Part shown: positions 31,822 to 40,896 of the stretch, piece by piece
Layout: every line of letters begins with the position of its first letter
Numbering within the stretch: the stretch's first letter is position 1
Origin: Methanomicrobiales archaeon
GTDB taxonomy: Archaea > Halobacteriota > Methanomicrobia > Methanomicrobiales > Methanospirillaceae
DNA: 52,003 bases
Reading direction: 5' to 3'
NCBI GenBank assembly: GCA_025358115.1
Contig: JANYKQ010000014.1
Span: 1-52,003 of the forward strand
Made by a program: the position numbers and the translations under genes
The notes under the pieces: model-generated
The model's input: the letters and a program-made list of their open reading frames with translations, nothing else
The model's database searches: none
What the model was told of the DNA's origin: nothing

Positions 31822-33441
31822 ATGTTCTGTAACCAGTGTGAAGAGACGGCAAGGGGAACGGGTTGTACCATAAAGGGCGTCTGCGGCAAGGAAGATGAAA
31901 TTGCTGCATACCAGGACGTGCTCGTCTACCTCTGCAAGGGAATTGCAGTCAGGAATCTTGCAGCAATGGAGAAGGGCACGGGCAATCCTGCGGTGGGAAT
32001 GTTCATCGCAGAATCGCTCTTTTCCACGCTGACCAATGTGAATTTTGACAAGCAGCGGTTTGCTGACCAGATCAAAAAGGCCGTTGCAATCCGTGATGCT
32101 CTTCCCGCAGCGGGCAGTGCGGAACCCGATGCCTGCACCTGGAAGCCAAAGGGCGACAGCGATATCCTGGATAAGGCAAAATCCGTAGGAACGCTTGCAA
32201 CCACAAATGGAGATGTCCGCTCGCTCCGCATGACCCTCATCTATGGGCTCAAGGGCATTTCCGCCTACTATACACATGCTGAGGTGCTGGGAAAGACCGA
32301 TGCCGCAATTGAGAAATTTCTCCAGAAGGGACTAGCCTCAACATTACAGGATCTCACGGTCCCTGAGATGGTTGCACTCGTGCTGGAATGCGGGAATGCC
32401 GGCGTCACCACCCTCGCGCTGCTGGACGGGGCAAATACGTCCTCGTATGGCAACCCGGAGATCACCAGTGTCAGGACCACGGTCGGAACCCGTCCGGGGA
32501 TCCTGATCACCGGCCATGACCTCAAGGACATGGCACAGTTACTGGAGCAGTCAAAAGATGCCGGCGTGGATGTGTACACGCACGGCGAGATGCTCCCCTC
32601 GCATGCATACCCCGCGTTCAAAAAATATTCTCATCTGTACGGCAACTACGGAGGTTCGTGGTACACCCAGCGCGATGAGTTCGAGAAGTTCAACGGCCCG
32701 GTACTGGTCACGACAAACTGTATTGTGCCGCCGAAGGACACCTATGCCGGTCGGATGTTTACCACCGGGCTCGCCGGGTATCCGGGTGTTACCCACATTG
32801 ACGCGTCAGCAGATGGCAGGAAAGATTTTTCGGCAGTCATCGCGCTCGCAAAAAAGAGCCAGCCCCCGCAGGAACTTAAAGCCGGCAGCACGGATCTCAT
32901 CACCGGCTGTTCCCACGGGGCGGTGCTCGCTCTCGCAGACAAAGTCGTTGCAGCGGTCAGGAGCGGCGCTATCAGGAAGTTCATTGTCATGGCCGGGTGC
33001 GATGGCAGGCATTCAGACCGGGATTATTACACCAAGTTTGCCCTGGCCCTGCCAAAAGATACGGTTATCCTCACGGCAGGCTGCGCCAAGTACCGCTACA
33101 ATCATCTCAATCTCGGCACGATTGGCGGTATCCCCCGCGTGCTCGATGCCGGGCAGTGCAATGACTGCTATTCGCTTGTCGTGATCGCCCAGGCGCTCGC
33201 CAAAGCGTTTGGGGTTGGCATCAACGAACTGCCGGTTTCGTACAACATCGCCTGGTACGAACAGAAAGCGGTCCTCGTCCTTCTCTCGCTCCTGTCGCTC
33301 GGCGTAAAGGATATCACGCTCGGCCCCAAACTCCCGGCCTTTGTCTCCCCCACGGTCCTCGATGTGCTGGTGAAAAATTTCGATCTCAAGCTAAATACAA
33401 CCGTGGAAGCAGACCTTGCACGCATGGTTCCGGCCGCGTAA
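31822..33441 (+). CDS. hcp: Hydroxylamine reductase / hybrid cluster protein
   Basis: 539 residues. The N-terminal cluster is C3-x2-C6-x8-C15-x5-C21 (FCNQCEETARGTGC, GVC). Hybrid-cluster ligand regions follow: a GKTD-rich region, EMLPSHAYP, GNYGGSW, NCI, AGCDGRHSDRDYYTKF, ILTAGCAKYRYN and DAGQCNDCYS. The cluster reduces hydroxylamine or NO in anaerobes, protecting iron-sulfur enzymes. GGAG lies seven bases before the ATG. An HxlR regulator and cupin gene diverge from it, suggesting one stress-response unit. No dedicated hcr electron donor gene is adjacent. Confidence 0.96.
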   Translation: MFCNQCEETARGTGCTIKGVCGKEDEIAAYQDVLVYLCKGIAVRNLAAMEKGTGNPAVGMFIAESLFSTLTNVNFDKQRFADQIKKAVAIRDALPAAGSAEPDACTWKPKGDSDILDKAKSVGTLATTNGDVRSLRMTLIYGLKGISAYYTHAEVLGKTDAAIEKFLQKGLASTLQDLTVPEMVALVLECGNAGVTTLALLDGANTSSYGNPEITSVRTTVGTRPGILITGHDLKDMAQLLEQSKDAGVDVYTHGEMLPSHAYPAFKKYSHLYGNYGGSWYTQRDEFEKFNGPVLVTTNCIVPPKDTYAGRMFTTGLAGYPGVTHIDASADGRKDFSAVIALAKKSQPPQELKAGSTDLITGCSHGAVLALADKVVAAVRSGAIRKFIVMAGCDGRHSDRDYYTKFALALPKDTVILTAGCAKYRYNHLNLGTIGGIPRVLDAGQCNDCYSLVVIAQALAKAFGVGINELPVSYNIAWYEQKAVLVLLSLLSLGVKDITLGPKLPAFVSPTVLDVLVKNFDLKLNTTVEADLARMVPAA

Positions 33442-33500
33442 CAACGAAGCGATCGCAGTGTACGAACGAGCCCCCGAAGATACCATAAAAATCCCATTCA

Positions 33501-33520
33501 ATCACCCTCTTTTTTTATTG
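33501..33520 (+). terminator. T run downstream of hcp
   Basis: T7 at 33,510-33,516 follows CCCTC, about 70 bases past the hcp stop, in a convergent gap of 232 bases. A T-rich tract is enough to end transcription in many archaea. The perfect palindrome at 33,623 lies further on. Confidence 0.4.
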
Positions 33521-33622
33521 CGCCCTGAATCTGGTGCGAAACATCCAGGGGCCAGAGAAATTACTCTATAATAAAAAATGATATGAAAAAATGATGGACC
33601 TGATTTTTCCCTCTGATGTTTG

Positions 33623-33648
33623 TGTAACATTACTTTTGTAATGTTACA
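33623..33648. repeat. Perfect 26-bp palindrome in a convergent gap
   Basis: TGTAACATTAC (33,623-33,633), a TTTT loop, then GTAATGTTACA (33,638-33,648). Both arms match at all eleven positions. It lies between the 3' ends of hcp and the minus-strand gene at 33,674, so it is not in a promoter. On the minus strand the loop reads AAAA and is followed by A/T. It could be a terminator hairpin or the binding site of a dimeric protein. Confidence 0.6.
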
Positions 33649-33673
33649 GTATCAGCGTGAATGTAAGGAGATC

Positions 33674-34753
33674 TTAGCTCTTTTTGAGATCAACGGTCAT
33701 GACTAATGTTCCCTTAGGCGTGATGATCGTCTTTTGCTGGAGCAGCCTTCCGCTATTGTATACCCCGATGGTCATAGGCAGGCCGGCAGTGTCAAGTTTC
33801 TGGATGGATACCTCCACGATATCGGTACTGGCTGCCGGTACCCGGTATAAACGTCCTCCGGTCCCGCTCACATCGACCAGTCTTCCCCCGGTTCCAACGG
33901 TTCCTGTATAATCCCCGTCGTACCCGATCCGTACCCATATACCCGTGGCAGGCACGTCGGTCTGGGGCGGGGTTGCAGTAACCGTAGCGGGCTGTGGACT
34001 GGCTGACTGCTCCGGCGCAAGTGTCGGGACTGGTGTTGGTTCTGCGGTAATTTCAGCGGTTGTAACCGGTACAGGAGTACCCGCAGTCGTTATCGCCGGT
34101 GTGACCGAAGGCAGGGGCACGGTGGTCTTTGGGGACAGGAAGGCAGGGTAGATGAATGCTGCACCGGCGATCAGCAGGATAATAATAACGATAGCGGCGA
34201 TTGCCGTGTACAGCTTTTTACCCGGCGCAGCGGATGAAGGGGGATGGAAACGGGAGGAGAGAGATGCTTTACCCTTTGGGCGGGATCCCGCGGGGACATT
34301 CCGGTCCTCGGCAGCGGCTGGTGCGCCATCCGATTTGTAACCGATCAGTTTTTTGAGATCTTCGGCCTCATCATCTTCAAAATCCACAAATTCCGGGGCA
34401 GTGCCGGCAGGCAGGAGAGCGATCTGCTCTTTTATCCTCTGCGCCCAGTCGTCCCTCTCACCGGTTCGTTGTGAACGCGGCTGCTGGCTAAAGACCAACT
34501 GCAAGGGAATAGTCCCGCCGTTTTTGTTCAGGACTGCAAGGGAGATCGCCGGATCGCCGGATCCACTCTCCATGGTTGTCACGGTCTCAATTGCAGCAAA
34601 TGGTATCTCCTTGTGCCGGGACAGGTTGTTATCGCTGTCCACGATGAGGAGGCGCCGGTTTGTCAGTATCGCTTCTGAAACTTCAGCATCGACAAGGATG
34701 TTGTGGGTTGACAGAAGTATAGATTCATCGCTGTTCAGGTACGGAATTCCCAT
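33674..34753 (-). CDS. Membrane-anchored protein with Thr/Pro-rich stalk
   Basis: 359 residues from ATG 34,751-34,753, preceded by GATGGTAAT; an in-frame start 11 codons upstream lacks a ribosome site. The N-terminal 130 residues (SDESILLSTHNILVDAEVSE, RRLLIVDSDNNL, KEIPFAAIETVTTME) look like a PH-like or bPH-type domain inside the cell. One membrane helix (LYTAIAAIVIIILLIAGAAF) is near 190. A Thr/Pro/Ala stalk leads to an external beta domain (GIWVRIGYDGDYTGTVGTGG, GRLYRVPAAS). This layout is common in methanogen sensors and adhesion proteins; the role is unknown. Confidence 0.78.
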   Translation of the reverse strand: MGIPYLNSDESILLSTHNILVDAEVSEAILTNRRLLIVDSDNNLSRHKEIPFAAIETVTTMESGSGDPAISLAVLNKNGGTIPLQLVFSQQPRSQRTGERDDWAQRIKEQIALLPAGTAPEFVDFEDDEAEDLKKLIGYKSDGAPAAAEDRNVPAGSRPKGKASLSSRFHPPSSAAPGKKLYTAIAAIVIIILLIAGAAFIYPAFLSPKTTVPLPSVTPAITTAGTPVPVTTAEITAEPTPVPTLAPEQSASPQPATVTATPPQTDVPATGIWVRIGYDGDYTGTVGTGGRLVDVSGTGGRLYRVPAASTDIVEVSIQKLDTAGLPMTIGVYNSGRLLQQKTIITPKGTLVMTVDLKKS

Positions 34754-34979
34754 ATTACCATCTCTCTTGGTTGCACTATGGAGCATGGTGCCTTTTTAAA
34801 TCATCGGTCTTTTTGCCATTTATTTGTGTAGCTTTGCAATATCCGTACGGAAACGTGCGATGGATAACTATCATGAAGGAAGAAGATCACTGTCCGGCTG
34901 CATGTTTTATTCCGGTGACGAAATCAGAAGAGTCAATTATCCGGCTAAAAAAAATTATTCAGGAAACGGGAGTGAACAT

Positions 34980-35474
34980 TTACGTCCCGCGCTCCTTCTG
35001 CCTCTCCAGCAGTTCCTTCTCAACTTCATCGGCGTGGCCCTTCACAGAGACTTTTCTCCAGACGACAAGAATGATTCCTGAAGGATCGATTAAGAAGGTA
35101 TCCCGCTGTGTGCCGAAAAAATCCTTCCCGAACATCGTCATGGGCTTCCATGAATCATATGCTGCGAGAACCTTGTGTTCCGTATCGCTCAGCAGCAGAA
35201 TGTTGAGGTTATGTTGCCCTGCAAATTTCTGGTGACTCTCCTCTGAATCTGTGCTCACACCAATGACCTGCGCTCCGAGTCCGGCAAACCTGCCAAGAGC
35301 CGCATTGAACTGCATTGCCTCAAGGGTACAGACCGGAGTATTGTCGCGGGGATAAAAATAGAGAACAATCCATCTGTTCCGGAACTGCTCAAGGCACACC
35401 TGCGTGCCCTGCGCATCCGGCAGGCAGAATGCCGGCGCGGTTTTTCCCACGAGGGGATCGGGTAACTGAACCAT
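34980..35474 (-). CDS. bcp: Peroxiredoxin (Bcp/AhpC family)
   Basis: 164 residues of the thioredoxin fold. Peroxidatic Cys is C49 in TPVC (the family's TPxCT motif), with Thr46 nearby and an Arg (R126 region, GTQRDTFLID). The second Cys usual at +5 in Bcp proteins is replaced by Met54, so it should work as a one-Cys type or use another partner. It reduces peroxides with thioredoxin as donor in the family. It stands alone; the ATG has no ribosome site. Confidence 0.9.
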   Translation of the reverse strand: MVQLPDPLVGKTAPAFCLPDAQGTQVCLEQFRNRWIVLYFYPRDNTPVCTLEAMQFNAALGRFAGLGAQVIGVSTDSEESHQKFAGQHNLNILLLSDTEHKVLAAYDSWKPMTMFGKDFFGTQRDTFLIDPSGIILVVWRKVSVKGHADEVEKELLERQKERGT

Positions 35475-35581
35475 AGATGATCATGAGTCTGATTGGTATG
35501 CGGACTCATCAATATATGTGCCGCAATGAATGCACCGGGCGAACCTTTGGATAATGAAAATCCCCGGAACCAGGCACGTTT

Positions 35582-35776
35582 TTATTTCTGGACAATGAGT
35601 TTGTGCGCTGCGGTATCGACCTTGTAATACTTCGGGCGTTCGAGCAGATCGAGAGCATTGATCTTCATATCGACAAGCTCGGAGAAATTAAAAGACTCGT
35701 ACTTCTTCTCACCCTTCTCGGCCCAGAAAACAACGATGCCATTCTCCATCTTTTTACTGGTCACGATGTCGTGCAT
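35582..35776 (-). CDS. Small hypothetical protein
   Basis: 64 residues from ATG 35,774-35,776; a TTG three codons upstream is possible. The protein has a beta segment (GIVVFWAEKGEKKYESF), then a helix (SELVDMKINALDLLERP) and a short strand end (YYKVDTAAHKLIVQK). It is a compact alpha/beta fold of unknown function. No ribosome site. It stands between the peroxiredoxin and the three-gene membrane operon. Confidence 0.6.
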   Translation of the reverse strand: MHDIVTSKKMENGIVVFWAEKGEKKYESFNFSELVDMKINALDLLERPKYYKVDTAAHKLIVQK

Positions 35777-35903
35777 GTTTTCCAATCGGGAATAGAAGAT
35801 GATGAAATTATCTGTTGGATCCCGCAGATCCCCTGCAATGGTTAAGAGTCACAGGATGATGGGAAAAGAGTTCCCGGTGTTGAGGGGCAAAATCAGTAAT
35901 ACA

Positions 35904-36140
35904 TTAAAAATGATTGTTAATCTTCCCGATCTTCAGGACAATATCCTGTGCCACCTGATCGCCGGCAAATATCTGCATAACCTTTTTGAAATGTTCGGAA
36001 AATGTCTCGATATTCTCTTCTGTCAGGTTCTCCGGCAGGATTCCCAGTTTCTTGCATTGCATATTGACGGCAGATGTTGCCAGACCTTTTCCTATAACCG
36101 GGGAAAGTATGATTACAATCTGATCTGCTATCTGGGTCAT
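35904..36140 (-). CDS. Small soluble protein, third gene of membrane operon
   Basis: 78 residues from ATG 36,138-36,140, chosen for the ATGA overlap with the upstream gene; a longer frame runs back into that gene. The protein (TQIADQIVIILSPVIGKGLA, GILPENLTEENIETFSEHFKK) is helical. Its last 40 residues look like an amphipathic bundle. No family recognised. Coupled translation with two membrane proteins suggests a complex. Confidence 0.68.
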   Translation of the reverse strand: MTQIADQIVIILSPVIGKGLATSAVNMQCKKLGILPENLTEENIETFSEHFKKVMQIFAGDQVAQDIVLKIGKINNHF

Positions 36141-36469
36141 GATCCATCCCCCGGAAAAAGGGTAAGAAGTTTTTTTGCAGCAAGGATATAGAAAACTCCT
36201 GCAACAAGATAACAGATACTCTGGAACCATTTCAGGGAGTAATCACGGGTAAAACCAAAATCTGTGCCATCCCCGAAATAGCGCAATAATGCTCCCAGTG
36301 CCATGAACAGGGCAAAAAGGCTGAGGAGATCAATAAATGATTTCACATTCCCGCCAAAATATCTCCGGGTTTCAAGATAGACAAGGAATGCTGCGGCAAA
36401 GAGCAGGAACCCCAGGATTTTCAGTTCCGGGGACAGAGGACTGGTAGCATAATCAAAAAGCCCGGTCAT
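36137..36469 (-). CDS. Small membrane protein, second gene of operon
   Basis: 110 residues with three hydrophobic segments (ILGFLLFAAAFLVYLE, SFIDLLSLFALFMALGALL, SICYLVAGVFYILAA). The pattern of short loops with charged residues (RRYFGG) is shared with its upstream neighbour, which suggests a pair from gene duplication. Overlaps both neighbours by four bases (ATGA). Confidence 0.72.
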   Translation of the reverse strand: MTGLFDYATSPLSPELKILGFLLFAAAFLVYLETRRYFGGNVKSFIDLLSLFALFMALGALLRYFGDGTDFGFTRDYSLKWFQSICYLVAGVFYILAAKKLLTLFPGDGS

Positions 36470-36813
36470 TTCTGCCCTCCTGTCGGATCAATCCCGAACA
36501 AGGCGAGCGCGTTTTTGAATTTCATCCTCACGATCAATGCAATTACAAGGGTGATTATTGCAAAAGCAATGAAAAAAATGCTTTCCGCCCATTTCATCGC
36601 TATATCATAATCCCCTGCGATACGGAACACCGATGCAAGGATTCCGGCACAACCCCCCAGCAGGAGGAGAGTAGCTACCAGATGTAATTTTCCGCCGTAG
36701 ATGGAGCGACTGCGATAAAAAAAGTATGTGGCCAAGGCAAACAGGACAAGGATTATCCACTTCAGCAGGGGATTGAAGATACTGTGCGTATAGGATAAAA
36801 GATCAAGAACCAT
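36466..36813 (-). CDS. Small membrane protein, first gene of operon
   Basis: 115 residues with three to four hydrophobic segments (LLKWIILVLFALATYFFYR, LVATLLLLGGCAGILASVF, SIFFIAFAIITLVIALIV). It resembles the next gene in length, spacing of helices and a Y/F-Y-x-R-x-x-x-Y/F-G-G motif (YRSRSIYGG here, ETRRYFGG there). GGGGTAAG precedes the ATG. First gene of a tight three-gene operon of unknown function. Confidence 0.72.
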   Translation of the reverse strand: MVLDLLSYTHSIFNPLLKWIILVLFALATYFFYRSRSIYGGKLHLVATLLLLGGCAGILASVFRIAGDYDIAMKWAESIFFIAFAIITLVIALIVRMKFKNALALFGIDPTGGQK

Positions 36814-36972
36814 GTTTTCTTACCCCTTTACATTCCATGACATTGTATCAGGTACCCTGTTATATAATCCCTTGGAGGGACCGTCCTCATAATCCACTAC
36901 CATTCCTGCCTTCATTCCCACCCCTCGTTCATCTCAGCATATCTTGTTTTTTCAGGGTGATCCAATAGCCGT

Positions 36973-39234
36973 TCAGCCGGGACCCCTGCGCCATGTGCCC
37001 GGCGGGAGCGGTATCTCAAACCGGGCTCCCTGACCCGCAGTTCCGGTCTCGGTAATGGATAAACCGGTTATGGCAAGGATCTCACGGATCAGGAAAAGGC
37101 CAAACCCGGTATTTATACCAAATCCCCGTTCGAATACCTGCTCCTTGAGATTGTCAGGGATTCCAACACCATTATCCTGAATGATCAGTGTCCCGGTATT
37201 TTCGTTTTCCATAAATCCGATAACAATCTCTGTCGCCTTTTCCCCGTGACGGTTAACATTTTCAAAAAGATTGTAAAAGACCAGCATGAGCATGGGATCG
37301 GCAAAAATTTCGCAATTTTCTGTATTCACGTTAAGAACAATATGCTCCGGAAGAAGATCGATCGCTGCCATTTGTGCTATCTTCCCGATATTCTGCCACA
37401 CCGGGTCGTTCATACCCAGTTCCTGGTAATCCTTGGTAAAACTGATTGTCTGCTGGATCTTTTTCGTGGCCTTTTTAATTTTCATCAGGAAATCCAGAGC
37501 CTTCTGGTTATCCTGCAGTATCCTTTCGGATTGAATACAATAGGCATTCACTACTAAAATCTGGTTCAGGATATCATGACGGGTGATACCGGAGAGCAAC
37601 TGCAGTTTTGAGTTTGCCATGTGCAATGCCTCCTTTGTACGTTTGGAATCGGTAATATCGAAGGTAATGCTGACTATATGGGGAATTTCCTGCAGCCGGA
37701 TTATCTTTCCGGATATATTCCCTATAATACGGGTGCCGTTTTTTTGCCAGAATTGCGCTTCAAAATTCTTGCAAAAGCCGTTTTTCCGGACTTCGCTGAC
37801 AAACATCTGGCACTCTTCCGGATGCACCCAGATATTGAACTCAGCGCTGGTTTTTCCAACGATCTCCTTGCGCAGAAAACCGGTCAGGTCGACAAAAGCC
37901 TCATTTACTTCGGTAATAATTCCGTCAGTCAGGCGCGTAATGAGGGCCGCATTGGGCGTGGTGTTGAAAAAAAGTTCAAAGCGTTCTTTTGCTTCTTTAA
38001 TCTCTGCTTCCGCCCGTTTGCGTTCGGAGATATCATGGATACACAGGATCATTGACGGCAATCCGCCAAAGGATATTTTCTTGCCAATGCATTCGATCCA
38101 GATCTCTTTCTTGTCCAGGGTCAGAATTTTATATTCAACCGGAAAACTGTCAGTTCCTGCGGCAACCTTTGAAAAATCACTGATGGCACGACCCCTGAAT
38201 TCCGGCGTGACAAACTCGATAATATTGCTCTTTCCAACCAGGTCCAGAACCTGTTTGTGACCGATAATTTCCCCGATACGGGGATTCGCAAAGAGAAGTG
38301 TGCCGGAAAAATCAGTAATAATCGTACCGTCAAGGGATTGTTCTACGAGTGCCCGGAATTTATCTTCACTCTCCCGCAGGTTCTGTTCACTGATCACCAG
38401 TTTGTCAAACTGGAAGCGCAACTCCTCTTCGGTTGCGGTCAGTTCTTCATAGGCCGCATGGAGATCCTCGGTTTTCTGGAGAAGATTATCCTCAGCCTGC
38501 TTGCGTTCGCGGTTGTCAATAAATGTCTCAAGCAGGCACTCACGAGTTTCGAGTGTTACCCGGGTCACATATTTTATGATGGGGATTTTCATCCCCTGTC
38601 CGGTAATAAGCACGCGCTCGGTGTTATCAATGGTTTTGTGGAGGTCGGATATCGGACACTGTCCTTCTTCTGCCGGGCAGATGAACCTGTGGCACCTGTT
38701 GCCGATAATCTGCTCTCTGGGTAATCCGATAAGATCCATTGCCGCAGGATTGATATCCACAATCTCATGGGTCACATAATCGACGATCATGATCCCGGCT
38801 TTAACCGAGGAGAAGATCTGGTTTAAGTATGCCTGACTCTGGATGAGCGCCTGCTCTGCCAGTTTTTTACCTGCTGCCTGGCGGACTTTATGGGCGAGTT
38901 CTGCGTACTGGGATTTTGGTTCCCCGCCTTTCTGCAGGTAGAAATCTGCACCCAGGTTGAGGGCGAGGATAACAATATCCTCGCGTCCCCTCCCGGTAAA
39001 AAGGATGAAGGGGATTTCCCGGTAGAGCAAACGGACCTGTTTGAGAAATTCCAGTCCGTCAATATCGGGCATCTGGTAATCAGAAATGATTGCATCGAAA
39101 TGATTCGTTTTGAGGACGTCGAATGCAGCAGAAACCGAATCAACTGTGGTGACGGAAAAATCCCCTGTTCCCTCAAGAAAAATCTTTCCGATTTCAAGAA
39201 GTTCCGGTTCATCATCTACATACAGGACCGTTAT
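36973..39234 (-). CDS. Response regulator-PAS-histidine kinase
   Basis: 753 residues from ATG 39,232-39,234, where the REC domain begins (ITVLYVDDEPELLE). The REC domain (1-120) has acidic pair D9-D10 and phospho-Asp in IISDYQMPD. Three PAS domains follow (about 150-270, 320-440, 445-560), with a coiled coil between the first two (VISEQNLRESEDKFRALVEQ). The H box is LSGITRHDILNQ, and the GHKL ATPase has DNGVGIP and GLFLIREIL. A soluble hybrid kinase with no membrane helix. Its kinase core is closely similar to the truncated kinase at 27,841. Input signal unknown. Confidence 0.9.
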   Translation of the reverse strand: MTVLYVDDEPELLEIGKIFLEGTGDFSVTTVDSVSAAFDVLKTNHFDAIISDYQMPDIDGLEFLKQVRLLYREIPFILFTGRGREDIVILALNLGADFYLQKGGEPKSQYAELAHKVRQAAGKKLAEQALIQSQAYLNQIFSSVKAGIMIVDYVTHEIVDINPAAMDLIGLPREQIIGNRCHRFICPAEEGQCPISDLHKTIDNTERVLITGQGMKIPIIKYVTRVTLETRECLLETFIDNRERKQAEDNLLQKTEDLHAAYEELTATEEELRFQFDKLVISEQNLRESEDKFRALVEQSLDGTIITDFSGTLLFANPRIGEIIGHKQVLDLVGKSNIIEFVTPEFRGRAISDFSKVAAGTDSFPVEYKILTLDKKEIWIECIGKKISFGGLPSMILCIHDISERKRAEAEIKEAKERFELFFNTTPNAALITRLTDGIITEVNEAFVDLTGFLRKEIVGKTSAEFNIWVHPEECQMFVSEVRKNGFCKNFEAQFWQKNGTRIIGNISGKIIRLQEIPHIVSITFDITDSKRTKEALHMANSKLQLLSGITRHDILNQILVVNAYCIQSERILQDNQKALDFLMKIKKATKKIQQTISFTKDYQELGMNDPVWQNIGKIAQMAAIDLLPEHIVLNVNTENCEIFADPMLMLVFYNLFENVNRHGEKATEIVIGFMENENTGTLIIQDNGVGIPDNLKEQVFERGFGINTGFGLFLIREILAITGLSITETGTAGQGARFEIPLPPGTWRRGPG

Positions 39235-39397
39235 CATCGCTTTGACCTGGATAATAGTATCAACAGAAGTCTGCCATGACACAAATAGATTCCTAAAAAT
39301 ACCGCGGGGGATTGATTGCCACTCCCCTTCCCTGAATTTCAGCGGGACAGATTATTGTTATTGCCTTTATCGGGATACCGGCAAAGGCTGCCCGGGC

Positions 39398-40690
39398 TTA
39401 CTTCGGTTTATAGTATCCCCATTTTTTCAGGGCTTCACCGAGCTCTTTTGATTTCTTTGCCTTCACATCGAGCGTGACGCCTTCCTGCCAGGCCTCGATC
39501 GCCTGCATGGTTGCCTTTGCCCCTGCCCGGGTACCCTTCGGGTGACCGTGGATGCCGCCGCTGACGAGCAGCACCAGTTCGCATCCGTAAATGTCCAGCA
39601 CTTCGGGGACAAGCCCCGGGTGCAGGCCACCCGACGAGACCGGGAAGGCGTTCCTGAGCGTGCCCCAGTTCTGGTCAAGCGACATATGCTCTATGCCGGT
39701 AGTCCTTCTCTCCCGCAGTGCATCGGCAAGCAGCAGGGCTTCCTTTTTGGTACCAACGAGTTTTCCTACTGCGGTCCCGGTATGGATCTGGCTGACCCCG
39801 ATAAGACGCATCAGTTTTGCCAGGAAGAGCATCGTGAGCCCGTGCTTCTTGTTCCGGTCAAAGCTTGCGTGCATGGCCCGGTGGGCGTGGATGGCAAGCC
39901 CGAGATCGGAGCAGTGGTCACGCATCGTCATGACGCTTGCCGTTCCTGCGACTACGACATCAATCATTGCAAAGTTCCAGCCATTGTCTGCCAGTAACTC
40001 TGCCCGTTTCTTCATGGTCTCGACATCAGCGGTGATGTTGAGGTACGCGGACTTCTGCTCGCCGGTCTCCTTAATCGCCTTGTCGCGGAGTTTTGTCATG
40101 AACTTCACCCGGTCATCGAAGCGGTTGAAGGATGTCGAGGTCAGGTTCTCATCGTCCTTGACAAAATCGAACCCGCCCATCCACGTCTCGTAGGCAATAT
40201 CCGCATGCTCCTTTGCCGAGAACCCGATCTTGGGTTTCGGTACAGCGCCGGTAAGCGGGCGGTCGTACACCTTCATCATCTCGCGGATGCCATCGTTGCC
40301 GAAATGCGGGCCCTTGAAATTTTTGATGTAGGCTGCCGGGAACGATACATCGATGAGCCGGAGGTTTTTGAGCGCCTTCATGCCAAAGATGTTGCCGGCA
40401 ATCCCGCTGAGCAGCTGCACCGCATTACCCTCTTCCCAGAGCGCAAGCGGGTACGCGATCTTTGTGTAGTTCCCGTCGATCTCAAAGACCGTTGCCTGGA
40501 GTTTTTTCATCCGCGGGGGCATGGTGAAGAGCGTTGTCCAGGTGCCCGTGGAACTCTCTGAGGCGATACGCCCGGCTGCCTCTTCGTGGCTGATGCCTGA
40601 AGCCGGTTCGAAATAAAAGAGGCAGATGAGTTCATCCTTTGCAGGAGTATACCCGAGATTTACAAATTCCCTGTACCAGTCAATTGCCAT
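39398..40690 (-). CDS. rbcL: Ribulose-bisphosphate carboxylase, form III
   Basis: 430 residues, the archaeal form III length. Key residues are kept: K152 and K154 (GAVPKPKIGFS), the carbamylated K178 with D180/E181 (GFDFVKDDEN), the HAHRAMHASFDRN loop and the flexible LVGTKKEA loop 6. GGAG is seven bases before the ATG. In methanogens form III works in recycling of nucleoside (AMP) phosphates or a reductive hexulose-phosphate route rather than in a full Calvin cycle. None of the partner genes (AMP phosphorylase, ribose-1,5-bisphosphate isomerase) is next to it. Confidence 0.96.
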   Translation of the reverse strand: MAIDWYREFVNLGYTPAKDELICLFYFEPASGISHEEAAGRIASESSTGTWTTLFTMPPRMKKLQATVFEIDGNYTKIAYPLALWEEGNAVQLLSGIAGNIFGMKALKNLRLIDVSFPAAYIKNFKGPHFGNDGIREMMKVYDRPLTGAVPKPKIGFSAKEHADIAYETWMGGFDFVKDDENLTSTSFNRFDDRVKFMTKLRDKAIKETGEQKSAYLNITADVETMKKRAELLADNGWNFAMIDVVVAGTASVMTMRDHCSDLGLAIHAHRAMHASFDRNKKHGLTMLFLAKLMRLIGVSQIHTGTAVGKLVGTKKEALLLADALRERRTTGIEHMSLDQNWGTLRNAFPVSSGGLHPGLVPEVLDIYGCELVLLVSGGIHGHPKGTRAGAKATMQAIEAWQEGVTLDVKAKKSKELGEALKKWGYYKPK

Positions 40691-40896
40691 ATAAGAACTC
40701 CATTAACAATCAAAGGAGAGGATGATTAATAATCTTGCAGGTGTGACAGGGTCATGAACCAACCGATTATCACCTTCCGGCGCACAGCTTCTTGTGACGA
40801 TTTAAAAAAAATGGTAAGCGGGTTTATCCCCTTTACCGGGATGATGTCCCTTATCACGGTCATGTTATTCCCGCATTTATCAGCAGGTCACTTAGT

